DNA of 64,000 nt from Trachythela sp. YZ-2020. Its lineage: Eukaryota > Cnidaria > Anthozoa > Malacalcyonacea > Clavulariidae. The notes beneath the pieces were generated by a model. It searched no databases, was not told where the DNA came from, and saw only the letters and a list, made by a program, of their open reading frames with translations. The DNA lies in contig JADLSH010000164.1 in assembly GCA_016169945.1 (NCBI GenBank), positions 1-64,000 of the forward strand. Reading direction: 5' to 3'. Of the stretch, positions 39,601-51,600 are shown one piece after another (the first letter of the stretch is position 1; the number at the start of each line of letters is the position of its first letter). A program made the position numbers and the translations under genes.

Positions 39601-42600
39601 CCACATCCTGTCTCCCCCATGATAATTACTGGTATGCCACACCTTTTTTGAATAAAAAATATACTTTTTGCTGGAATGGACTCATGTGTCAGTTCAATAC
39701 CGAAAATACATAGTGTATATTTAGGAGTGTCGAAATGCTATTACATTCACTTATACTTAAACCAGAGTAATGAAATATCTAATCTAAATTAATGAAGCAG
39801 GATGTAAGTAACTTATACAATTGGTAAAGCAAGATACCGAATAAGCGCCACATTGCGCCACATAAGAAAGCACAAATATTAAAGAATGCCGCACTCGAAT
39901 AAACGCCGCACTTGATCAACGCGGTGCTTAATCGAAACACGGTTAGACGGAATTCTTCAAACTGAATGCCTGAAAACAACTACAGTACATCTCGATCTTT
40001 ACTCAGCCTCGGACATTTTAATTATTATCCTGTATTACATTGTTTTTCATTCAAAGTGAGTATATTTCAATGTTCTGTCTTTTAACTCTCCTTTCCGTTG
40101 TGAAAGCAGATACAAAAATAATACTAACTAAGCGCCACCCTCAAATAATCGCCGCATGCATCAAAAACACTAAACGAATAAATATGATAATTAGAAAGTT
40201 CATTGACATAAATTAGTTAAAAGTTTCTAGATAGTAGTTAAATTTAGTTAATTGATACAAAGATATTAAAAGATTACTTTGGATAAATAATATTAAGCTG
40301 CAAACTAACCTGAATCGCATGTGAATTGCCAGAATTTTTTCAACATTGTCTATGGTTAATTCGTATGTGGGATCTGGTTCATATAAATACTCAATTCCCA
40401 TGACGCTGCATAAGTTCTCAATACGTGCCATCCTTTGATAAAAATTAAAAATATTAATCGTTACATTTTTTCCTACAATGGAGTGAAATAAAAATCAATA
40501 TATTACTGTATTCAGGCCAACCTGTTACGTTTCTCGTAGTTTACATCAAAATCAACTCCTTGATGTTTAAGTTGTCCTCTTAACGTAGGGTCCATCAACC
40601 TTTGTTCTAAAACGTTATTGGTTGCGGGATCAAGCAAATCACCATTATTGCTGAGCAGAAATCCGAGGAAAGTCATGCTGTCACGGTCATGGTTGAAAAA
40701 GATGTAAGGGTGGGGACTGCAAGAAAAAAATGTTATAAGATTTAGAAATATTTACGAAAGTTTCTAGACAGTGCGTGCTTTGAGAGGATTTTACAGTAAC
40801 GTTTGCATGCTAAACTAACGTTCGCATGAGTGTATAATTGGTATAGGTCACCCAGGAGCCTTTCGCCCACCTCAGTTTGTTGTGATAATGAGCTTTGATC
40901 ATTAATGTTCATCGTTTTACCCTTCTAACACCACGTTATGTAGAGAGAGAACTAAAATAGTTCAAATTTTGCGTTTCTAACTTTTTCCAAGCAGTTCCAG
41001 TTTCATGCAAAGCCAAAAACTGCATGCTATAAATTGCAAGGAGTACAAATCATACCCGGCCTCAAGGTTTTGGAATGACATGAAATTCTCCCATGCAATT
41101 GTTGAAATTCTATTCACACATATTTGCCTAATATGCAATAACACTTGATAAAATCTTATTCAGTAAAAGGACTGCATGGTCGAAATATTATAACAAGACG
41201 TGATTATGCAAACCTAGACGTGTTCAGTATCACCATGCATGCATGCGACCAAAATAGACAATGATAGTTTTCACGGACTGTGCATGCACATATATTTTGC
41301 AAAAGAGCTTTTACGCACCTTAATTCCCAACGTCTCCGTATTTGAAATGGAGCTAAATCATCATTTTCTTCTGATGTAGATGCATCATCAGCACCCAAAT
41401 TACTGTCACTTAGTGATCTGGTGGCAAAATCCTACAGAGCGAGAACATATTATCCATAATGTAGGATCGAGAGCGTGATATTTGTACTATAGTTTATGCA
41501 TATGCATGCATGAGATGGCCGGATGTAACGAGTTCATTTTCTTCCATGTGCAATGGCGTATATTTGTTGTATGTGGAAAGTGGCCAAAAATACGAGGTAG
41601 AACATTATATGCATTTAGACCTTTTGCTTGTAAAGATTGTAACGATTTTCTTATAATTTAGAACTGTATACATACATACAGTTCATATATATATAGAATC
41701 AGCGTGTATTTATATTTCGTAGACGTTCGCGTGTAATTTGGTTGTTCGAGATATAAAGTTCATACAACATTATACTCGCTACGTTTGCCTGATTATGTGT
41801 TTGTTTGTTTGTTTGTTTGTCTGTGTGTATGCATATCTCTCGTTTGGTCACGTAAGCTGGGAATCGTTTGAAAGCTTACATATAATATATCCTAATATAT
41901 AGTATATTGGACTACATTACCTAGTTACTAACCGAGAATGATGTCACGATTCCAAACGCGAAGTTTGATATTCCCGTTTCAATATATTTCCTTTTGTATG
42001 GCAAAACTTAAGTTTATTCTAATGTAATTAGTTTCAATGTTAATTCTTGTCGTAGGTCAATATGGAATCCCGTATTGTATGCATGACCGTTAGCTGGCCA
42101 GAGGATATTGCTTGCCCAGCGGCCAAATATATCGCTCTGATATCGATGTCATATAATTAAGAATAATGAAGATGAAAAGACTTACTCGAGACATTTGAAT
42201 CATGAAACGAACTGCAAACGTCCTAAAACCTTGTAAGAGGTCACCAACCAGCTGTGCATCACAGAAAACGCTTTCTTCACAGTCACGCAGCTGGATGTTC
42301 AAAAAGTTTACAAAATGATGAAGTTCTGCCCATGACGGATCACGGATTCCACAATATCTAAAACAAATTTTGCCAGCTTGTAAATGACTTTTGATGTACT
42401 TTATACATACACATGCATATATTATTCTCATATTAATCCATTAAGGCTATTTACGCAATGAGCATACCTATGGTAGAAATTAACTTACTGTAGAAAATTT
42501 GTCCTAACAATAATCTTGAAACAACTTCCTTAAACTATATGTCTTGTTCTATTTATCCTATCTCAACCTGTCAACCTTTCCTGTTGGAGGAAACCAGAGT

Positions 42601-45600
42601 ACCCAAGCAAATTCGAGACTTTCACTGAAGCGTGGCTGTATCACTGTGAGCGGAATAGAAGCCACAATCTATCTGAAACGTGATAGTTGTCTAGTCAAAT
42701 TACCTAAGATGTGACTACCTTAAGTTAAGTCAAAATGTATATAATACTAATCTCGCTGTCATGACACATGTGGGAGAGGAGATTTCTGACATTCTGTGCA
42801 AAGTTCCTGTGACAGCTTATATATAGCAACTTCGAATTTTAAGGTCCCTTACAGTATTTTTAAAATTGATAATTTACGATTACATTTTGACGATCATGTC
42901 CAAAATCATTCAAAACACTAAAAGAAAACATTTTATTTCACATGGGGTTAATTCAAATATATTTAACTATAGACGGCAGGCCAAGGTTGAAAATAAGTGT
43001 TTAGAAAACACTGTCGATGGCATTTTTTTGTTACAAGCACGAAACTACGCAAAGGTTTTACAAAACTACGGTAAGAGTGGTTGCCAACCGAAAATTTTCT
43101 TATTTATCTGCTAAAATTTGTAGCTTTTTCGATGGATGGGATTTGTGTCGAATGCTGTATTTTATATCGTGTTTTAATTGACTGACTATCTAATTAACAT
43201 GCGTAAAGCTCGGCTAATCTTCGTTCGTATAATTCAAAATGATATGCTAACAAGAATCATGTCGCAAATACAACGAAATAGGATCTTTCGAAACGAAGCC
43301 AAAACAATCTGTTTTTGTTGTGTTACAGGCAGGTAACAACCACATATGTTTAGATTACATACGAATGAGTACTACATACTGGTATTTTAAGAAGTGTAAT
43401 AGTAATACGATGTTGCTCATTAGCTTGTCACTTTGAGTTATAGGAATTAAGAAAAGGAAAAATGTGCACATGTTAATTAGATAGTGAATCAACTAAAATA
43501 AAACCATAATATCAAATGCTACATTTAGATGGAATCCCAATAGAAAAATTACGGCAGGCAACCACTCTCATGTAGTTTCCTGCTTGTAACAAAAAATGCC
43601 ATCGACAGTCACGTTTTTCGAGGCTGGCCAGCCATCTAAACTGCGTTGATGCTTATACGGAAGGTTGTCAATTCTTAAATCACCCTTACTTGATTATAAT
43701 CGTCAAAGCATCGACGGGGTCACCAATGATGACTCGAGGGTCGTATATAAACGAAAATCCGTCTAAATTTGATCCTGCTGCAAATTGCGTAAGATACTGA
43801 AATGTTCGTTGGTATTCTTCACTGTGGAACTTTTCCATGTCGAATCCTGTATCTCCTGCAAACAAAACATGAATTAAATGTAAACAGTAGTAAGGTCTAC
43901 CCAACAGTAAGGTCTACCCAAATGCCAAAAATATTTTTTACAAATCTTACAAAGTTGCACTGTGTAACAGAGCTTTTATGCATGGTATATCATATTATGA
44001 AAGATCAACATCCGCTATATCCTTAAGGGTTAGTGTTAGGGTCAGACATTGCGGGCTAGTGCATGTTACTATTTACATCCTAACCTGACAAAAAAAATGT
44101 ATAGGCCTATATATGCTTTCCTATAGCGTTTTATATTTGTTACAGAGTTTGTTAATTGTCTTTCTGTAATGTCCTTTTGTAAAATTCTAGAATATTTAAC
44201 GAGATTCGCTCGCGTATAGTACGGCAACAAAATATGATTAAAAACGCCCTCGGTCTCAAAAACGTCCCTTGCCCCCGACCGGTAAATAACATATATCTAC
44301 TAGAAATACATGCTTGCAGTAACCCCTCGCCCCATGCACCCGAACATTGACAGACACTACATTCCAAAACATTACTGTTACTAAGCTTTTTCATCACAAA
44401 ATCTGCTATGCAAAGGTGGTAGACGAGTCAGATATCTGGGTTCAAAGCAAAATTTTGGCTTGGAAAACTGAATTGGATCTCTGGGCCTCTGGCTTACACT
44501 ACACCCCTCTTCACGACGCACTCAAAGGCTATCGCCATATGAAATGTTTTACTTGACGTAAACATTGTTTCCCTTCATTTTAAATGTGCCATTAAAATTT
44601 TGATCATTACTGTAATAGTTTGGAAAGAAGAGTGGAAGGAAACAATAATATTTTGGGAAATCTATTTTGGGTTCAGAATTTTTGAAAGAATAAAAAATGG
44701 AAATTTTGTTTCAAGAAGAGGAAGCACAGTAGTCATGGCAACTCGATTAATAATATAAATTTCTTTTCTGGAGTACAAAACAGTTTACAAAAGCTGCAAA
44801 AATAATTAAAATATTAGTTGTTTTAGCCATAGAAATATGAGATATATGCGGTAGGTATGTTCTTATGCATTCTATAAGCTTCAAATTAATGTTTTAATGC
44901 AAACTTCCGTTCACTAAAACGTTTCGAAAAGTTTGTAAGCCTTTTACTCTGCCTTTTACTCTATATTTCTTTTCTTTTCTGTACAAACTGTGATAATATT
45001 TTTACTTTTAACAATAAAATTACCAATTGCCCAACTATATAAAGTAGGTATGTTATTTTGTTCTTTTTTTGGCTTTGATTTACTGTACAAAACGTTTCGA
45101 AATTGTCATAAAACTTCAACTGTTTTTTGAACAGTATTTTTATACTATGAAGTTTTTTAGATAAAATATGTTTTTCTTTTCTATATAACGCATTTGAATT
45201 AACACTAAAACAATGTTGTATTGACCACACAGGATGAACTATGCAATTTCAAAACCACAAACTATAGTTGCATGCCAATTGACGGCAAAACTGCAAAAAC
45301 AAGTATGCAAAATAAACACTTACCCGTTTAATTTAAAACGCTTTAAAACTCGAAAATTCTGTCCTTTCTCGGCTTTTCGACTGCTTTATTTTCTTGTTGA
45401 CTTTAGTAAATAAAAGTCCTCTAAACAATTTTCACTTCTCTTGTTTTGGAGACTTAATATTTTTCTGAATTAATATGTCCCGACTCCAGAGTACAATTTT
45501 GAAAACAGTTTTCATATAAATGCATTATAATTTATAAATTAAATGCCAAAAATAAAATGCTAAAATGGCAGTTATTTTTCTGACGTTTGCATATAAAAAC

Positions 45601-48600
45601 AAAATCGTTGTCTTAGCCAATCATGATGTAGCTAGTTACCAGTTTTCTCTCGGCTTTAACTCGCATAACTTAAAAAACCGTCCATGACAAAAAAAAATGG
45701 TGGACGACTTTGCATTCCACAACAGTGAACTACTAGAAATACACTCATGCAGAATCCCCTCGCCTATTCGAACTCAGGAATTATACTTCCCAAAATTTAT
45801 TGTAACATGAAGTATTCGGTCAATCATTGTAACCATAGCAACATTTACTTTTGGTACAAAATGATAAAAGAGTAATATAAATATTTGTACTTTTAACTAT
45901 AAAATTATGAATTGCCCCACTATATAAAGTAGATATGTTATTACGTACTCTTTTAGCTTTGGTTGTTGTAAAATTTAACCTTAGACATTTCACAAAAACG
46001 TCAAAAAATATTCAGAAAACTTCAACTGTTTTTTGACAGTATATTTTTTCTAAATTTATCTTTAAAATTAAGTTTTTGACATTACGTTATTTCTTCAAAA
46101 TTCAAATTTAAACTTGCTAAAATTGACCTTTTAGGTTTAATCGATATTATAATAACCTCACAGAGTGACATACGCTTTTGCAAATCCACAAACTAAAATA
46201 TGAAAAATAGACACTTACCCGTTTAAAACACTTCAAAAGTGTCCTTTTTTCAGCCATTCGACTCCTTCTCGTTTATCTTGTTTTGAAGACTCTGTTTATC
46301 GGTATGTTTTTCCAATAGCCCGAGTATTAAAAATCATTTTTGATGAATAACAAAATCTTTATCCGTAAATCAGTTTTAAAAATGTTATCCGTATGTTTCT
46401 CTCGACCTGAATTCGCGCATGCGTATAACGTACAAAACCCTGAACCGTCCATGACATCGCGGCGGACGACTTTGGATTCCACAGTGTTTTCACATACCCG
46501 GGTGTAAATATCCGAGCGGAATTAGTACCCTCGCACGGCGCTTCGCGCCGGCTCGGGGATAAGTATACTGGAACGCTAACTCAGGGCACAGAACAAGGAT
46601 AAACCAGAAGTGTAACTTCATAGGAATTTGTGTCCTCAAAATTTCCCCAAATGGCGCTTGCTAGGAACATGGCGGCGTGAAAAACACGAACGTTTTTTTT
46701 CTTTCGTGGCCTTTTTAGATCGAAATTTTTGGATAAAACAGTTAGAGCATCATTGTTAAATGTTTGAGCTGGTTGAAAGCAATGAAGAAGTGAGAAAAGA
46801 CGAATTGTCGGCTTTGTCGGCTTTGTCGCACGCTTGCTAGGAACATGGCGGCCGTGGAACAACTTTTTACCTGAAGTTACACATCTGTATATATTTCATC
46901 TGTGCTCAGGGGGGGAAATTGAAGCCGTGCTTTGTAGGTAGTGCCAGTCCCTTTTAACATATTTTTTTCAAAAAATACACTTTTTATATTGCAAAATTTT
47001 ACCCTTTTAATTTCCTTTTATACTTTCACTATTTATCTTTGACTACACTAGAACAATTAAACTTTTTACTCAAGTACTTACAATGAACAAAGGTCGTTCA
47101 GTTTCTGAAATATTACTGGAAAAAAACAAAATTTGTCAAAAAACCGCGCGAAAATGTTTGGTTTTTCTGAGTTATGAGACTTTCCAAAAAGTTTTTATGA
47201 TACAATTTATGTAGAAAAATATAAGATACATTAAAAAATTGCTTTTCAAGCACCCACGAATTATTCAACAGTCCAAAATAAGCATTTAAAAAGCAAAAAA
47301 AATATCATCGTGAAATTCTTTATTTTTTAATCGCCCCAGTCTTTTGTTTTCAAAACAGAGCGCACAATAATTTGTTATTTCCGAAATATTTGTAAACAAA
47401 TTTAAAAAACAATTTTAAAAATTGAAAAATAAGTTGAATAATTATGTAATACAGCATGCCATATACCTGTGTAGTCTGTGGGAGTCAAGATGAAAATTTT
47501 AGAGAAAATGAAAACACTCCTTACGTTGCAATTCACAGGTGAGTTTTTTTGTCTCATTTGACAACCCATGCCATTGACAAAAAAAAACATTGATACAGAA
47601 ATGAAGTACGATGCTAACAAACATACAAAATGACAAAATGATTTATTTATTCATATTTAATTTAATCACAAGCTTTGACAATGAGTTTTACACTATACAT
47701 GTACAGTCATAGGGGTATATAAATTGACAAAAATAAATGTAACAATAAATAATTATATAATCACCAACATAGATTTCCACTGAAAGATGAAGCACGTCTG
47801 GAGAAATGGGAACAGGCTGTTCAAAGGGTACGGAGGGACAGGCAAGAATGGAGAGCAACAAACCATAGCTTTATATGCAGTAACCACTTTGAGAGATACG
47901 ACTACACATTACCCCCCTCGGCAACTGGGACATGCAGACTCAAGAAAAATGCAATTCCAACAATATTTAAAATCTTACCGGAATCAACTGACATCCCAGA
48001 AGAGGCTAGGAGTCGAGTAGCCATGCCCGAAGAATTAAAGAGCAACACAAAGAAACGTCGGATGCCTCAAATGTCCTCACCTGCTGCAAAAGTTCTTCGA
48101 ACTCACAATGCGACAGAGTTCCACCTCACAAACAAAGCCCTGAAAAATAAAGTAAAAAATCTACAACAACAACTAAGGAGATCCAAAAAGAAGATTGGAA
48201 ACATGGCAGATATAATTGATAATTTGCATGACGACCTCGTTATAAAATCTGAAATAGCCGACAGATTACACACATCATTCGACACACTTCAACTTTCTAT
48301 TTTTCACAATGCAAAGAACAATACTACCATCTCTCCAACTGGCAGAAGATATACAGATGACATTAAAGAATTTGCTTTGACACTTTATTTTTACTCTCCC
48401 AAAGCTTACCAATATGTTCGCTCCATAATACCGTTGCCAAATCCATCGTTGATTAGAAAGTGGTCTGCCTCAGTGGACTGCGAACCAGGTTTTTTGGCAG
48501 AGGCATTTAAGTCGTTAGAAACGGAGGTAAAAAACTCACCCACAAAGAAGGACTGCTGTCTAATGATCGATGCCATGGCCATACGTAAGCAGACTGTAGT

Positions 48601-51600
48601 GGACCCCAATGAGAAAGAACGGTATGTTGGATTTATTAATTATGGACCAGTGACCCCCGAGGACCCAGATACTCTGGCTACAGAAGCACTTGTATTCCTT
48701 CTGGTTGGAACACGAACGCATTGGAAGTGTCCAGTTGGCTACTTCCTGTGTGATAAGATGTCTGCAACAACACAAGCACAACTTATTAGAATGGCCCTTG
48801 TAAAGGCGGCGGATGCAGGATTACGGGTCTGGACAATAACAGCAGACGGGACGTCGGTTAACATCAGCACTTTCCGACAGCTTGGATGCATCTTTGGCAC
48901 AACATACAAGTCCACGACTACCAAATTTAAACATCCGTCGCAGGATTATTATGTGTATGTAATACTAGACGCATGCCATATGCTGAAACTAGCTAGGAAC
49001 GCTCTTGGAAGTCTCTCGTCATTTAATGACCAAAATGGTGGAAAAATCAAGTGGGAGTTCTTTCACAATCTCCATGTCCTTCAACAACACGAAGGTTTGA
49101 AGCTCAGCAACCGGCTTACTACACAGCACCTGGAATTTAGAAAACATAAGATGAATGTTAGGTTGGCCGCACAAACCCTAAGTTCCTCGGTAGCAGATGC
49201 CATTGAGTTTCTAGACATATCAATGAAAATGCCTGAGTTCCAAGATAGGCAACCAACTGTTATTTTTATAAGAACAATTGACAGACTATTCGACATGTTA
49301 AATTCAAGGAATCCTATTGGCGAAGGGTATAAGCAGCCACTCAGACCCAATTCAAAAGATATATGGGAGAATAGTCTTAAAGCCGCAGCAGAATACTTGC
49401 TCTCACTTCGGACAGACGATGGACAGCTTCTCACTTCACATCGAAGAAAAACCTTCATCACTGGTTTTGTCACCAACATCAAGTCCACCATTGAGATGGC
49501 TAATGAAATGTTTTTTAGCTTGGATAGTCCATTCAAATATCTGCTAACTTACAAATACTCTCAAGACCAGATTTTAGTGACGGTAGTCCAACTAATATAA
49601 TCCCACTTTTCCACACAAGAAAACATACTTCACCGCTATCCGAGCCATCAGAATACAACCTCAAAGACAACCAGGCCAACAAACAAGTCACCACCAGCTT
49701 CACCCCGCAAGAGCGTATGATGGTTGAGCACCTGGATGAAGGCGGGCATACAGAATTCATGGAAAATATCCTTTTCTACATTGGGGGATTCATCGTATCA
49801 AAACTTTTAAAGTTACTCACCTGCTCAGCTTGTAGAAACAGTCTTGTTTCAAGTTGCCCAGCTCCTTCTCAAATATCTGACCATGATTATTGTGGTGTTA
49901 AGAGCAATTCAGACGACTCAGCTTCAGCATTCACGCATTTCGTAAATAGAGGCGGCTTGCAAATTCCTTCGAAGTCTGTTTATCTCGTCCTCAAATATGC
50001 GGAGCAAGTCTTCAAAGCTTGTGTGAGCAAAGATGGAAACCAAATCAATCGTGAAGGAAAACTTCGTAGTAAATTGATTATTGAAGTCTGCCACCACTTC
50101 ATAGTTGACCGATCTGACAACGACAACCTCTTTGAAGATCACGAGCTCGGCATGAATGAGATCGGTTTCGAAGACGACCATAGAGTCAAGTTGGTTAAAT
50201 ACGTTGCTGACAAATACTTTACACTTCGCCTTTTCACTTACGGCAAACGATTCTGCGAGACTGTCATACAGAACGGAAAGCCTAGTGATAGATTTCAGTT
50301 GACAAAATTAATACTGTTTAAAAATCAATAAAATATGTCAAAACATTTATAGATTATTTCAAATATTAAATATTGTACTTATCTGTTCAATGACTGTTGT
50401 GTAATTGTCCGTTTCTTGTGCCACTATTTGAAATATACCTCATACAAAATCACTCTGTTTATGCTAAATAATCTTTCATTTTTAAAAGGTTTTGTCCTTT
50501 GGCGCATTTCATGTTTCGTCATGTTATATGATCACTTCAATCGTGCTTCAACAGCCCTGTAACTTGGCGAAAATCGATATAAAAATGAAAGATTTCATCA
50601 AAACAAAACAGCCACGCTTCGAACAAACACGATGCCGCTTCGCTCCTTGTCAGGGGGGAGGTGTCAATGTCTGGCGGAATTTCGGCTTCATCCAATCATA
50701 GGACTTGATCATAGGAGTTAGCGTTCCAGTATACTTATAGTTCACTGTTCCACAATGTTTTCACATACCCGGGTGTAAATATCCGAGCGGAATTAGTACC
50801 TTCGCACGGCGCTTCGCGCCGGGTCGGGGATTAATAATCAAAACCCATTATCTGCCGATAACTTCATCCATTATAGTAAAAAACAAACTCCAAATAGTAG
50901 TTCCATCTCCGAAAACTAATTACCTTTTGCACAGGAAACAGTTAAACTTACCTATCCTTTTCTGCTGTATGTTCTCCAAAGTTTCCCTGGGTGTTAAGCA
51001 GTGTGTTCGAGGTAGAAATTTTACAAACGAGTACTTGTTTGTTGCAAGTCGTTTTCTCGTATTCTGTTAAAATTTTAGAAAAAGGCACTCAAGAAGTGCA
51101 GAAAGATTGTAAGTTTAAATTATTTTATTACGTTTCAACTATTGTTTTACGTTTCAACACTATTTTGAAAGAAGCATGCAAATTTGAGGGATATTTTCGT
51201 ATTTGCTAGAGAGTATTTCCTAGAAATTTTCCAGAAGTATACAATATACATATTTGCTATACAGAAAACGTCGGCCAATTATATGGAGGTTATGTTTCTT
51301 CTCCAAACTCGCCTACACACCTTACAACGTGATTGGTCAATTCCCCTGTCGCTTTTAACAACAGGTTGACGTGTTCTTTCAATACGCTAGTTTCTTACGA
51401 AACAACACGCCGCTATTGTGTTGTTTAAACACGCTGCGTGTTTTACGCAGACTTTTGGCGTGTTGTTGCTTTATGATGGTGTGTTGGTCATTAACTATGA
51501 TCTGGCGTCATCTAGCCAACGTTTACCTGACTGTAGCTTCCATCTGATAAAACATCCTCTGCTGTTAATACTTCAAACGACTTGTCTGTTGTAATTTCAA

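Larger units (their letters stand above)
46559..50738 (+). mobile_element. P-element/THAP DNA transposon, internally deleted
   Basis: Perfect 24 bp terminal inverted repeats (ATAAGTATACTGGAACGCTA... at 46559-46582, inverted at 50715-50738) enclose a plus-strand transposase gene with a THAP zinc finger. The element is 4.2 kb and lies in the intron between exons i and h, opposite to the host gene. No clear 8 bp target duplication is visible. Instead about 80 bp direct repeats lie just outside (46480-46558 and 50749-50828). The transposase is broken by an internal deletion, so this copy should not be autonomous. Confidence 0.93.

Noticed and set aside
44347..44556. A 69-codon plus-strand ORF near 44.4 kb as a missing exon
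   Set aside because: Wrong strand for the host gene and part of a diverged repeat; phase is already complete between exons h and i.
48103..49536. Minus-strand ORFs opposite the THAP transposase (for example 151 codons at 49081-49536)
   Set aside because: Shadows of the long plus-strand transposase frame.
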